DNA of 64,000 bases from Sipunculus nudus (Eukaryota; Annelida; Sipuncula; Golfingiida; Sipunculidae), in assembly GCA_026874595.1 (NCBI GenBank), contig CM049309.1:90604723-90668722 (forward strand), in the 5' to 3' direction. This document shows positions 1-11,984 of this stretch, piece by piece. Each line of letters starts with the position of its first letter. The first letter of the stretch is position 1. The translations under genes were made by a program, and so were the position numbers. The notes beneath the pieces were generated by a model. That model had not been told where the DNA came from, ran no database searches, and saw only the letters and a program-made list of their open reading frames with translations.

Positions 1-838
1 GGGAGGGATAACTACAATGAGACACATTATATAATGAAACCTTTTTAATAACACCACCCGTTGGACTGGCAAAAAGTGGTCTTAATTCACAGGTGGTCTT
101 ATCAGACAGATCAGTTATAACTAATATGAATGCTTTCAGTTCATTCGAGGGTGTTCTAACTGGACAGATGGCCATTGTATTCTCTATTTTATGACAGTGG
201 GCAAGAGAAGCATGCCATCTTAGATTGTCCAAAATAATAGTATGTTCATGCCTTTGCGAGAATTTAAGCTTCTTACTAAAAATTAGTCAAATGTTTAAAA
301 TTAAAATTTTATGTCTTTCCTTGAAGCTACTATGTCACGTTTCAATATGTACATATATTCACCATTGATGAAGAGAAAAATTGCTCTTCCTGCTTTAACC
401 ACAATTATTACTCAACACATTCCATGATGAATGTAAAACAAACGTGTTTAGGAAATCAATATGTCCATTATCTTGAATATTCCCAGATAACATCCCAAAA
501 TTTGTCAAGACCTTTTCATTCCTGTCTGCATATTATAAGCAGTTATGCCTGTGAGACCTCGTGTGTATATTTGAAGGTTGGGGTAAAAAATATTGTCTCA
601 TGTTATCATTGCCTTGCATTTTAGAAATGCGTGGCCTTGTTCTTAATTTTAATGTTCATGTATTTGTATGATATTAAATTCTCATTTATTAAATTTATTT
701 CATACTTCTTGTGTGCTGTTCTTTCTCAATGTTTAATCATTAAATTCACTCTATGAAATTCTGTGATGGGTCAGCATCCACACTCTGTTACCTAATATCT
801 CCACAACACTTGTCATGAAACTTGGAAGATATATAAGG
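1..838. other. Unassigned AT-rich sequence
   Basis: I see no coding exon, RNA gene or recognisable repeat here. Short open frames are interrupted and show no familiar motif. Confidence 0.5.
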
Positions 839-841
839 CCA

Positions 842-1122
842 AAAAAAAGTATGGTTCTCGGGCACCACATCAACATCAATTGTTACCCCTCGCATAAAAA
901 AATTTTATTTGATTTTCATCTTTCAAGAAGTTAAATTTGATAAGAATTCCTTTGTTATTTAGTGCTTTTACCCGTATAGCAAAAAAAATTCTGTCATTAT
1001 CATGTTTTTCCCTGATCATATGACATTTTTATCGAAACCTACAAAAGAAAGGTAAAAAGAAATCGCTGAATTTTAATAAAAGTGCCTGAGAACCATATGT
1101 TTTTTTTTTTTTTTTGGTCTAA
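842..1122. repeat. Inverted-motif pair, possible MITE
   Basis: A motif reading TATGGTTCTCGGGCAC after an A-run at about 850-877 is repeated in inverse orientation as GTGCCTGAGAACCATA followed by a T-run at about 1083-1115. A nearby GGCC/GGTC lies on the outer side of each arm. The same motif recurs singly at about 21650 and, diverged, at about 56840, so it is dispersed. The roughly 280-bp spacing fits a small non-autonomous DNA element, but no target-site duplication could be fixed. Confidence 0.35.
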
Positions 1123-1876
1123 AAGCAAATATTTTGTTTTACCATCCATGTTGACCTAACAAAATGGCGTATTTCTCCAAGACGGCCATGAAATGTTGAT
1201 ATTTATGGATTTCATTACATAATCAGTTCTTTGAAAGGAAGTGAAAAAAGGGTTTTCTATTTGCACTGTGAGTTGAGGTACATTAAAGTTAAACTCTGCA
1301 GCCTATCAACTAGAACAAACGGGATGTTATCTTTCATGTAATTAATGCATACACTATCATTCATTGTGTAATATTGAAAAAAAAAATTATAATAGCACAT
1401 AGCAATAAGAAGTCAACATTTCTTTAAACCAAGAGTTCTTTCAAATGTAAACCAAAATATAATTCATCTGTGGGTAATAATTAGAGGACTGACCTGTATC
1501 CCCCTTTTAATAAAAGATTTTACAAAGTGTATGTTTTTACAAAGTCCATACCAAGACGACCAGGGGCGTCAATATAAGGGTGGGGTGGGGGTATATATAC
1601 CTATGTGTGTGTGCGTGCGTGTATATAAATATACACAAAGTCATCCCCCCCCCCCAGCCAACCCTAAAAAAACTGACGCCACTGAAGACGACGTATTTGT
1701 TTAAAAGGTGTGCATGCTTCATGCCTAACAGTTCGGGTACAAAGGCAGACCACCATGCGGTAACTGCTGCAAGTGCACCTTCAAAAACCTGGAATGAATA
1801 GCAGCTATTACTGTGATACTAAATTTGGGCTTGAAACCCTGTGATGAAGAGGCTTGATAAAAGAATTCAGCGTATT

Positions 1877-1878
<2 letters not shown>

Positions 1879-1929
<51 letters not shown>
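1879..1929. repeat. (AT)n microsatellite
   Basis: Uninterrupted TA dinucleotide run of about 50 bp. Confidence 0.95.
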
Positions 1930-1930
<1 letters not shown>

Positions 1931-2236
1931 ATGAAATCATGCAACTTCTGCACTGTGGAAACTTTCACACATGACTATACATTGCCATTTGTTGGTTGCA
2001 CAAACACGGTTTCATTAATGTCAATGAGAGTGTTCATAGAGTCCTAAATAAGAACACTTCGTGTCAAGTTCTTACCAAGCATTTAGGTCTGGAAGGTATG
2101 CCTTCGTGTCCCAAACTGCTAGGACATGAAGCACCCGAAAAGCAAATTTAAATAAATTTAACGACATATCACACCCTAATATTTAACCAATACAGGTACT
2201 TGTAGATCATAATTATTTTGTTTTTCTGTGTGTTTT

Positions 2237-2470
2237 AATATTAAGGCCCATTTTCCATGCGCCAAAAACGCGCGTGCTGAAAAAAATCGCGCTAGTGTAA
2301 AAATCAGGTATACCTTTTCCATGCAGGCTGAAACGCGCGCGTGTGAAATGATCATCGTGCGATGCACGCTTTTTCAGCGCGCAAACGGAAAAATCGCACC
2401 AGTGTAAATCATGTGTCCCTATTCCATGCACGCGGAAACGCGCCCGGGTGAGCCTTCTTGTAGATGTCAA
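2237..2470. mobile_element. CG-rich palindromic MITE-like repeat, copy 1
   Basis: Starts with TTAAGGCCCATTTTCCATGC and then carries several diverged internal blocks pairing TTTCCATGC with strings such as AACGCGCG and AATCGC. The base composition is far more CG-rich than its surroundings. A second copy starts the same way at about 2994. The leading TTAA could be a target-site duplication of a piggyBac-type element, but I did not find the matching right end. Confidence 0.45.
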
Positions 2471-2569
2471 GGACGCGAATGCAGTCTGCTTCAGGACGCC
2501 TCAGCAAAGGCCTATATCATGCATGGCGACAAACCACACCTCACTGCTGCTCTGTTTGTCTACTTTAAA

Positions 2570-2675
<106 letters not shown>

Positions 2676-2879
2676 CGAGCGTGTTAAATATCATATTACC
2701 GACTGCGGTAGTAAATATATTAATCTTCTCTTATAAAGCCTATATATAAACGGCCCCGACGCGCTTGTCAATAGCACACTACCGTATTAAAAACGGTACA
2801 TTCCTGCAAATACCGGTATAACAAAATTTTAAATGTATACATGCAAAAAGTGAACTGTACATATCAGACATATGCTCGA

Positions 2880-3075
2880 CATGTTGCCGGGAAGGCTTTT
2901 GGACGGGGAATCCCGTGTGAAAACACGTCACGCGAAGGGGGGATTCCGCGGCGTGCGTTTCCGCGCAAATGAAAAAGCTCAATTCAGCGCGATTAAGGCC
3001 CGTTTTCCATGTACGCTTTTCTGTGCGATTTTCATCGCGAAAAGTTGAGACAGTTCAGACAAGTTGAAGCATATC
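2880..3075. mobile_element. CG-rich palindromic MITE-like repeat, copy 2
   Basis: Contains TTAAGGCCCGTTTTCCATG at about 2994, matching the start of the element at 2237, and is flanked on the left by CG-rich sequence with short palindromes. The boundaries are not resolved. It may be two partial copies side by side. Confidence 0.35.
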
Positions 3076-3189
3076 CATGTAAGCTTTTCATCGCACTTGC
3101 ATTCATCGTGATAAAAAAATTCGATTCCTGTTCGACTTTTCTGCTCGTGAAGAGCGTAATAAGCGTAAAGAGCTGTCTTTATTTTGTTA

Positions 3190-4246
3190 GATAACTAGAA
3201 TAAGGATAGACGACAAGCGAAAACAGGTATCCACTTTATCACATAGGCATGGATAAAGTGAGGCATGGAAACTCTCCTAACGTGACAGCCCTATAGAAAT
3301 ATTTGGCATCAGAGATGCAAAGTTATCCCAAGACACATCCATGGATGGACGAAACTAAAGATTAATGTAGGTGTCACCACCAGTCGTGTGCACAAGATAA
3401 TGCCATCCCAGATCTCTGGACATGCAAATTTCGTGCCGATACGTCAAGCCACTCCTGAGACCAAGCCATTAAAATGTATTTTACAAAAACATGATTGTAG
3501 GTGGCGCCTTCAGTCTTGTGTACAAGTTGGAGGTATCCAAGATCTATGGACATGCAAAATTTAAGTCCGACATGGCAAACCACTCCTGAGAAAAGAGCAC
3601 CAGTTTATTCTACTAAAACAGAACGGTAGGTTGCGCCACCTGTCTGACCTACGACAAAGCTATCCATGATGGATAAACATGCCGAGTTTCAGAGCAATAC
3701 ATTGGACCACTCCTCATATGTGTGTGATTTTAACCCAAAGCAAACGCACGGACGCTAAGCAAAAAAAAAAAAAAAAAGATGGCACCAGTGGTCTTGAGTG
3801 TAAGATGGAAGTATCGAAGATCTATGGATACGCACAATTTCAGCCCAGTACACTGAACCACTGCGGAGATATGGGTTATTATCACCAAGACAAACAAATG
3901 GCAAATGTAAGGATGGACAACACGCAAAAACGATAACAGATGGCGCAACCAGTCTTGCGTACGAGATGGAGGGATCCAAGATCTATGCAAATACACAATG
4001 TCAGCCTCATGCCTTGACCTATTCATGAGATATGGTCTATAATTACTAAGATGCACAGGTAGATACTGCGCGCAAAAGAAGTAAAGGTGGCGCCACCAAT
4101 ATTTTTAGGCACGAGTTCACATGTGACCCAATAATTATATCAGGTTTCAGAAAGATCGGTCCAAGGTTCTCAGAGTGCAGAGGAGTTTTTCGTAGACAAA
4201 CCTGTGTGAAAACAGTATCCGCAAAACTTTGGTGGATACAATTACA
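3190..4246 (+). mobile_element. Family B element with ~130-155-bp core repeats
   Basis: Starts near an AACTAGAATA...GACAAGCGA block that also begins the copy at 25446. It continues as about six diverged core repeats, each containing a version of GTAGGTGGCGCCACC, then 'AGTCTTG..TACAAG', then a 'TATGGACATGCA' block and 'CCACTCCTGAGA'. The GGTGGCGCC marks fall at about 3366, 3498, 3628, 3778, 3935 and 4086. Tandem core repeats are typical of bivalve pearl-like or Helentron-derived elements. The right side abuts the inverted family A copy. Confidence 0.6.
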
Positions 4247-6060
4247 AACAATGGAGCCATGGGTCACGTCGCTCAGCTGATTTTTGGAAAATTTTAGCAA
4301 ATGCAAAATATACTTATGTTTTATTTTTGGTTTTTCATATATACTAGCATTTGATAAGCTAAGAGGAAATGGCCCTGCTAAAATTAAACCCTGTTAAATT
4401 ATAGAATTATGGATATGAGCAAAGTATAATACTTTGTATAATACAAAGTATAATAATAAACATAAATTTATTTATTTACTGCATAAAAATGCTGTAAAAA
4501 ATTAAAAATGAGCATAAACAAAATTTAATAAGCATGTTAAAACAAGCCAATTAGGTGTAAATCGCATTTGCACTGTGTAATAAATGAAACTTATGGCCTG
4601 AACCCATCTAATGATGCAATAAGGAAAAAATGGGCCTAAGTGTTCTATAAAAGGATACATTTCATGAACAAAAAATGTGTGAATGTAATTAAGTTTTCAA
4701 TAGTTAAATATATGGCCATATGGGCTAAAAATTAATCCAACGAAAGTTTGCCAATATTCCTGATTAACTAAGTTTAACAGTGTTATTCATATCATGGCCC
4801 AGCCAACTTTAAGAGATATTCTATGAATGAAATATAAATTATTTATATCTTATTAAATCTTAACATGTCAATGAGCACTTACATTATATCCTAAAATATA
4901 ACATTTGAATATTAGGATTCAAATCCTGAAAAATGTTGTTAAAAATAACTGTTTAAAATTGATCAAGTTTCCACAACAAATGAATTTAACATTGAAATAA
5001 TAAGATTCATCTTTTTCATTAGTCCTGTGCGTTACTGGTGTCTCTGCATGTGTTTACTGGTGGTTGCTTAAAAGATGTGAAATTATAAGATTTATCTTGT
5101 TTATTCTACAGGTCTGTCGACAGAATGGGATGAAGGATGGGGGGGGGGGGGGGGGGGGGTAGGGGAGAGATAGATAGAGAGAGGCTCTCTGTGATAGTTA
5201 CTCCAGACAGCCTGACTCAACTCACCTAGACAGAATTCACAGAAGGAGCTGGCCAGGAATAGAGCGATTACATAACAGCCTGGCGAGCTGAGAGATAGCG
5301 CTAGCATAATGCATACCACTGGCCTGATGTAAAAAATACGTGACATGGTGCTTAAAAACCTAAATACAATCTACAGTTCTTGATCAATTGGTTTCACATT
5401 TCAGATTTTAACAGAAGTAATGCATATGTAAACATGCTGTGAAAATTAAATCCACAGCACTTACAGGAAAATAAATGTGCCATGTTCAAATTTTGGCAAA
5501 TCTTAAGGTACTGATTTTATATTTATGCTAAAAACTTATAAAATTGACAAAATTCAGATCTAATTTTTGATGTACAATTTTATCTTAATTAATTAAAATG
5601 TAAAATCCCTAAAAAAAGTCTCCAGCTTCAACAATTCTCATGTTAGAGAGTAAATATATTTCCTAATTTTTGTCAAATTCAATTATGTTTTGGCATATAA
5701 CTTCAAGAAATTTCTTAATACTGAATAATTTCTGGAATGTACAAAGAAAGTATATTGAGAAATATATATTTTAAATATGATCAAAACAGATAATGGTTTT
5801 GATATTAGGCAGTCCTGAAGTGTTATAATAGGTTTTTAATGGAAATTTGATAATTTTCCTTAATTTTCTCGGAGGAACGAAGTCCAGTGACCCAGTTTTG
5901 GATTTGGTAGGAGATTTTAGGGACATTTAACAGTATGCCGAATTTCGGATTCGTACGTCCAACAGTTGCAAAACGTGCCCTGTTAACGGACGTCGGCTAG
6001 ACGTGCGGACAAAGGACCATGACTATAGCTCAGATGACTTATAGTCAGCTGTGCTAAAAA
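4247..6060 (-). mobile_element. Family A element, minus strand, near full length
   Basis: Read on the minus strand, it begins at about 6060 with AGCACAGCTGACTATAAGTC, passes a TGTCCG-rich block and an ACGTTTTG block, and ends at about 4247 with TCAGCTGAGC followed by the palindrome CCATGG. Internal blocks, including a homopolymer G tract at 5140-5158 next to CTGTCGACAGAAT, match the copy at 49226-50813. No transposase is visible, so it is non-autonomous. Ends with subterminal inverted repeats and a 3' palindrome suggest a Helentron/HINE type. Confidence 0.6.
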
Positions 6061-6393
6061 AAGGGAAATGGTAGGGTTAGTGACTTTTTGGGTAACTGGC
6101 TCTCTGGACGAGTGCTCCATTACTGTTGTCGATCCCTGATCAACTGAGACCTTCAGACCTGGGACAAAGGGAGATTGACTAGCCATGAATACTCGGTATT
6201 TAAAATGAGCTCATGGACCAACTTGACCAAAGAGTCATGAAAAGTCATACAGGAAAATGCTCCGCAATAGTCATTTATCCTAGGGCTTTAATATACACAT
6301 GTTACACGTAGTAGTGAAAAGCTGATGCATGTAATCATAAACGGTATCTGCGGGTCCATGAAAATCTGTAAATCATGAAATTAGAGGGTTTTA

Positions 6394-6939
6394 TTTAGCT
6401 CAGCTGACTGATAGTCAACTGAGGTATAGGTAAGGCTCTTTAATTGTCGTCTGTCCGGCCGTCAGTCCGTCCGTTAGCAGGGTAGAAATCGTAACCGATG
6501 GACCTAGAAACTTGTGTAAAAGTGTTTATCCAGAGAGGTCAATAAAAAAAAACCTGAAATGAAGTCACTGGGAAATATATCATCCGAGCCATTGGGCTTT
6601 TAAGTACCCCCCCCCCCCCCTGTATAATTAAAATTTTGATACAAAATATCTTGTTAATTAATGTATGCATTGCCATTAATCTTGCCTTGAATATTGACAA
6701 TGACTAGTTTTGATAGTTCCTGAAAACTGGTGGCGCAACCTGTATTTTTTCAAATTTTTACGATTTTTTTTCTGTTTTTGAGACCGTCAAATGACAGCAA
6801 TTATGTCATTTATCAGCTGTTGTTCCATCCAGTTTCCTGAACCCGGTATGTTTATTGATTATGATTGGTTTATTCAGTTCCTTAAGACTAGTGGCGCCAC
6901 CTGTATTATTTTCTATTTTTTTATGCATTTTTAGCATTT
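6394..6939 (+). mobile_element. Family A-related 5' fragment
   Basis: Begins TTTAGCTCAGCTGACTGATA and continues into a TGTCCGGCCGTCAGTCCGT-type block, then diverges from the other family A copies. Two later sub-blocks carry GGTGGCGCAACCTG and GTGGCGCCACCTG. It stops where the next family A copy starts. Confidence 0.5.
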
Positions 6940-8826
6940 ATATAAGTCAACTGAGCTTAAGCAATGGTCCTTTGTCCGTCGGCTGTCCGTCCGTCCGTCA
7001 GCTGGCACGTTTTGAAACCGTTGGACCTACGAATCTGAAATTCGGCATACAGTTTTTGCCCACTTAACACGAGCGTTGTTGTAGCTAGAGACTTTTTTTT
7101 TCAAGGATATAACTTAATATAATCAAGATCCAATTGTATAACAAAACTAAGATTTGAAATATGCAATTTTTAAAGTTATTAGCATAATTATTAAATCAAT
7201 ACTTTGAATTTTGGCCATGGAACTTCTTTTTTTTTTCCTGTAAGTACTTTTGATTTAATTTTCACAGCATATACACACAAGGATTCAATCTGTTAAAATC
7301 TCGACTTTGAAAATAAAAGCTAGAAAATAAGGCTAGTTATTGAATTTTTTTGGAGGCTCTTATTTTATTCCCTCCTTTTTAGGTAGGGTACCTGATTTAT
7401 TAAGGGCCACCGCATGGGGGAGATCCCTGCTGTGTCAGGTGTACAAGCAGATATTATCGTACCCACCCACCAAGTGTTAAGCAATAATTGTTAATGTTTG
7501 AACTGTATTTCCTGAATTGTAATTGTGTTTCCACTCCAATATACAAAACTTTTCTTGAAATAATAATTTATGGGTAATCCAGAAGATGCCATGTGGTAAC
7601 ATATGTAGCATTGTAAGAGAAATAAATTTCCTTTCAAATAATTTTAGGGAATCAAAATCTAAATAAACCTAACAGTATGCATAATTTGATATATGTGAGC
7701 CAAGTTATGGATATATAGTGGTGCAAATAAAAATGTTGAAATCTAAATAAAATGTTATTTTCAGATATTTGTTGTTTTGCAAATTTATAAAATTTATGTC
7801 CTAAAAAAATAAATGCATCTGTGTGCATCATGTGATGTTATCTGACGAAATTTTGAATAAATGTTAATGCTCTTTAGAATTGTGAATCAACTAATATATT
7901 CAGTTATAAATGTTATATTGCAAATGTATAAAATGTATAAACTTGATAAACAATGTGATCTTATGCAAAAATATTGCTAATTATTTTCCTGCTTCAGCAG
8001 AATATGAAATTAAGTGATTGGCTTCGTTTGTCTATCTTTCTGTCTATTTTTAAATATTTATTTATTATGAATACACATTTTTTCTTAATAGCACTGTTGA
8101 ATTAAATTGTTTATCCTGTGTGTATATACATGTATATGTTACTCCCACCATTAACACCCCCCCCCACCCCCGCCATTGAGCCCGTGCACCTGTGGATTTG
8201 GTGATAAGTTTATTGCAACATTTATCAGCATATAAAGTAAAATAATGATCCTCAAAATTACTCACCTTTAGCCAGGGCTCCTTTTTCTCACGTTAGCTAT
8301 GTTGATTTAATTTTCACGTGATGCACCTAAGGTTTTAAACTTTTATAATATGAAATTTGAAAGCAGTTAATAAAAATGTGCAGCTTTTTTCCAAGTTTTA
8401 GAAGAACATCACTTTTTTTCCTTATTGCTTATTAAATAGTTTCAGGCCCCAATATTCATGTATTACACAATACACAGTACAATATATACTTATCAGATTT
8501 AGTTCAAGCTCATTTGAAAATATCCTTATTTTCATTCTGCCAAACTTAAGTATGCTGTCATTGCCTTAATAATTCCTCATGTTATACCCCTCCATGATTA
8601 ATCAATAATACATCTTAAAAGCTCCATATTAATCCTTCAATCAGGTTACTCCATATTACTTTCACACATATATTACACTTTATTCCTTAACCATAGCCCA
8701 CCATATCCATGATGCTCATAAGTTTATTGTTTCGATATATATATATATAAAATATAGTACCACAATGGTGATGCATTTATAGTCTGTCACAATCAGCTGA
8801 GCGCCGTGACCCATGGGTCCCTTGTT
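6940..8826 (+). mobile_element. Family A element, plus strand, near full length
   Basis: Starts with ATAAGTCAACTGAGCTTAAG and a GTCCGTCCGTCCGTC tract, then GGCACGTTTTGAAACCGTTG. It shares internal blocks with 46981-49225 and 49226-50813, and ends at AATCAGCTGAGCGCCGTGAC followed by CCATGGGTCCCTTGTT. At about 1.89 kb it is one of the two best-preserved copies here. No protein is encoded. Confidence 0.65.
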
Positions 8827-8934
8827 TTTATTTTAAGACTGCCAAATTATATCGATACTATCAGATTTTGAACTGTGGTTTCTTCTGTGTCCTGAAACCT
8901 TGTGTTGTTTATTAAAGCCCCTCTTGAATAAGCT

Positions 8935-9800
8935 GATGCCCTGTATTAATCACCCTGTCCGTCCGTCTGTATTTCCGTCAAATTTGTTTCCTGATGATAA
9001 CTCCAGTTTGGATTGACATATTGGTTACAAACTTGCCTTATATATGACCGACAAAAATTTTAGAACCCTTTTGATTTTAGGGTCATGAGGTCAAGGAGCA
9101 AGGTCAAAGGACCCACTTCTTTAAAAGATTGTGAATGTATTTTAAGCTAAACCTTTCTTCCCAAACCCTTCCATCTTAAAGATTCTGCTCACCTGCCTAT
9201 ATAGTTGAAGAAACTTATGGATTTTGGGGTCATAAGGTCAAAGGGGCCATTTGTCCACATATTAGTTTTCTAAAGATAACTCTAGTTTGGATTGAAATAT
9301 CGGTGTCAACCTTGACTTATTTATGACCGACAAAAATTTTAGAACCCTTTTGATTTTAGGGTCATGAGGTCAAGGAGCAAGGTCAAAGGACCCACTTCTT
9401 TAAAAGATTGTGAATGTATTTTAAGCTAAACCTTTCATCCCAAACCCTTCCATCAGTCCACATATTAGTTTACAAATGATAACTCTAGTTTGGATTGAAA
9501 TATCGGTGTCAAACTTGACTTATATATCCCCCCCCCCCCCCACGAAAGTAAGAACTCTATTGGATTTTGGGGTCATGCGGTCAAGGTCACAGGACCCACT
9601 TCTGTAGAATTTTGTGGATGCATCTTAAGCCAAACTTTTCATCACAAACCTACCGTCTTCCACGTGGTGCGCCTACCAATAGGGGAAGGTTCCTTTTAAT
9701 TTCAGGGTCACTGTATCAAAGGTCAAGGAGCCCATCCATTCAAAAATTAGTTTATGAATGATAACTCAAGTTTTGGTAGACGGGTTGGCGTCAAACTGAT
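8935..9800 (+). repeat. Family E repeat with ~280-bp internal duplications
   Basis: A CCGTCCGTCTGT start is followed by repeated blocks of 'GATAACTC.AGTTTGGATTGA' and 'GGGTCATGAGGTCAAGG'. A stretch of about 128 bp at 9046-9174 recurs almost unchanged at 9325-9453, an offset of 279 bp. Two further diverged copies follow. A related start is seen near 52690. Confidence 0.6.
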
Positions 9801-9829
9801 TACAGGACCCATATTTTGAGCAAAGCTTA

Positions 9830-10600
9830 CAGGCCTAATGCGAACCTGTGCAATGGGATATACACCAGGTATAATGCTTCAATGCTGGACCATTACTTTC
9901 AGGTACATGTGTAACATGAAAATGAACAATGCAAGCACTAAACATTTTGAACAAGAACCAATTACACAAAAATCTGTGCTGAAATACTGGCATGGGTGCA
10001 CACAACACAAAAATTATTGTTAGTGGCACCACCAGTCTTGTATACGACAAACCTATCCGAGATGTATACATATGCCAAATTTCAGGCTGATATATCAAAC
10101 CCTCCTAAGAAATAAGCAGGGACATACACAGTGCAAAAATTATTGTGGATGACGCGCCAGCAGTCTTGTATACGACAAAGCTGTCCGATATGTATAAATA
10201 TGCACAATTTCAGGCTGTCATATCAACTCCCTCCTGAGAAATAAGCAGGCACATACGACAGGCCAATACATCAAACTTCTCTTGAGTCAGGTGCACTGGG
10301 TAAACCAGGCTTAGGTGAAAAAGGCAGTTGCCCCGTGTGAACCGGAACGAATTGCTAGCTCCACTGCACTGAGTGAACTCTTGACCTGCACCAGGCTGCA
10401 CTAAGTGAACTCTTGACCTATACCTGGCTGCACTGAGTGAACTCTTGACCTGTTGCATTATCTGACACAGTTGGCAGTCCACAAAAGCTATAAATAGATA
10501 CAGACTGACCTTTGTCTGTTGCCAAATCTGAAATAGTTGGCAGACTGCTAAGCTATTTATATATACAGACTTAACCTGTAGGTAAATCTGTTTCCACATA
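9830..10600 (+). mobile_element. Family B' element, plus copy
   Basis: Two core repeats (about 10020-10240) with 'AGTCTTGTATACGACAAA' and 'ATATCAA.CCCTCCT.AGAAA' lead into a terminal block at 10255-10600. That block contains three ~33-bp direct repeats of the type CTGCACTGAGTGAACTCTTG. An inverted copy of the same composite lies at 59104-59860, almost 50 kb away. Confidence 0.6.
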
Positions 10601-10799
10601 CTGAAAGTCTTTGGCTACAATGCTTTTTTCCAAGATATATCTATAAGATTTTTTTTTAAATGTTAGAATAATAAAAGATGTAGTCCTTTCATTGCCAAAG
10701 GTCCAATAATTCTGCCAACCATTTAAGAAACTTGATCAAAGGCCTCCTAAAAAAATATGTGTGCAATGTTACAGAAGTTGAAACAACAGTTTTGCAGAA

Positions 10800-11352
10800 G
10801 AAGACTATTGCAACCCTCATTTTGAAATTGGCTTACTAATGGCGGCAAAAACAACTTCAGCTTTCTCTTACTCCAATCAATCTATTCTGATACAATTGAA
10901 AATAAAACCTTCCATAGGATAATTCCTGTGAAAAATTAAACGATTCCACCTGACAGTTTCATCATAAAACATATTTAAGCTGAAATAGGCTAAAACTACG
11001 CGGTTTTTGTCCGTAAAGAAGATGTTGATGTAGGTGGCGCCACAAAAACTGCAACTTCAAACATGAATCATGAGACAAACCAATATTTGCACATAATTTG
11101 GTGATGCTAGCTCCTGTCGTTTCTTACTTGGCTAAATGAATAAGTTCAAATTCCTGTTACTCTGCCAAAATTCATCAATCCCTAACCATTTGAACAAACT
11201 AGAGAAAGCTCGTCCCTGGGATCATTTCTGTGAAATACTGAACAATTCAGCTGAATGCTTTAAGTGAAGAAGATTTAGTTTATTTTAGCCTTTTCCCTGT
11301 AAAATGTACGTAATGCAGTTGGGGTCACAAAAAGCTCAATCCCACAACATTT
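10800..11352. repeat. Family D repeat, upstream diverged units
   Basis: Contains GTAGGTGGCGCCACA at about 11031 and GGTGATGCTAGCTCCTG at about 11098, the same landmarks as the tandem duplication that follows and a fragment near 23790. Confidence 0.45.
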
Positions 11353-11815
11353 GATATGTCTCAGATTTTTGCATAAAATTTGATGCTAGCTCACGCTATT
11401 CTTGAGAAATTATTGATAAATGCACTGATGACCGATGATCCCCGTAAAAAAAAGGTCGATGCAGGTGGCACCACCAATACCTCAATTTCAAATACGAGCC
11501 ATATGACCAACATTTGCATAAAGATAGCGCCATGCTTTCCTTATATTGTAATATTGGTATCCTTTTTTTTTGGCAAATTGACAAATGATATGTCTCAGAC
11601 TTTTGCATAAAATTTGATGCTAGCTCACGCTATTCTTGAGAAATTATTGATAAATGCACTGATGACCGAGGATCCCCGTAGAAAAGGTCGATGCAGGCGG
11701 CACCACCAATACCTCAGTTTCAAATACGAGCCATGTGACCAATATTTGCGTAAAGATTGCGCCACCCTTTTCTGATACTGTAATATTGGTATCCTTTTTG
11801 GCAAAATGACAAGGT
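11353..11815 (+). repeat. Tandem duplication of ~234 bp (family D)
   Basis: The block starting ATATGTCTCAGATTTTTGCA at about 11354 recurs at about 11588. TGATGCTAGCTCACGCTATT occurs at 11381 and again at 11615. The two units are near-identical over most of their length and both include GTCGATGCAGG.GGCACCACC. Confidence 0.8.
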
Positions 11816-11984
11816 TACGCGCCCTGCAACTCGGCCAAAATCTTACTGGAACCATTCGACCAAACTTAAAGGAGATTGTTTCAGAGATTGTTTCTGTGAA
11901 ATATTAAACCATAAGCTGGACAGTTTTGAAGAAAAAAAATGAATGTTTAAAGTTTTTTTCATATTAAGGATTTGCCAGTTTTTG

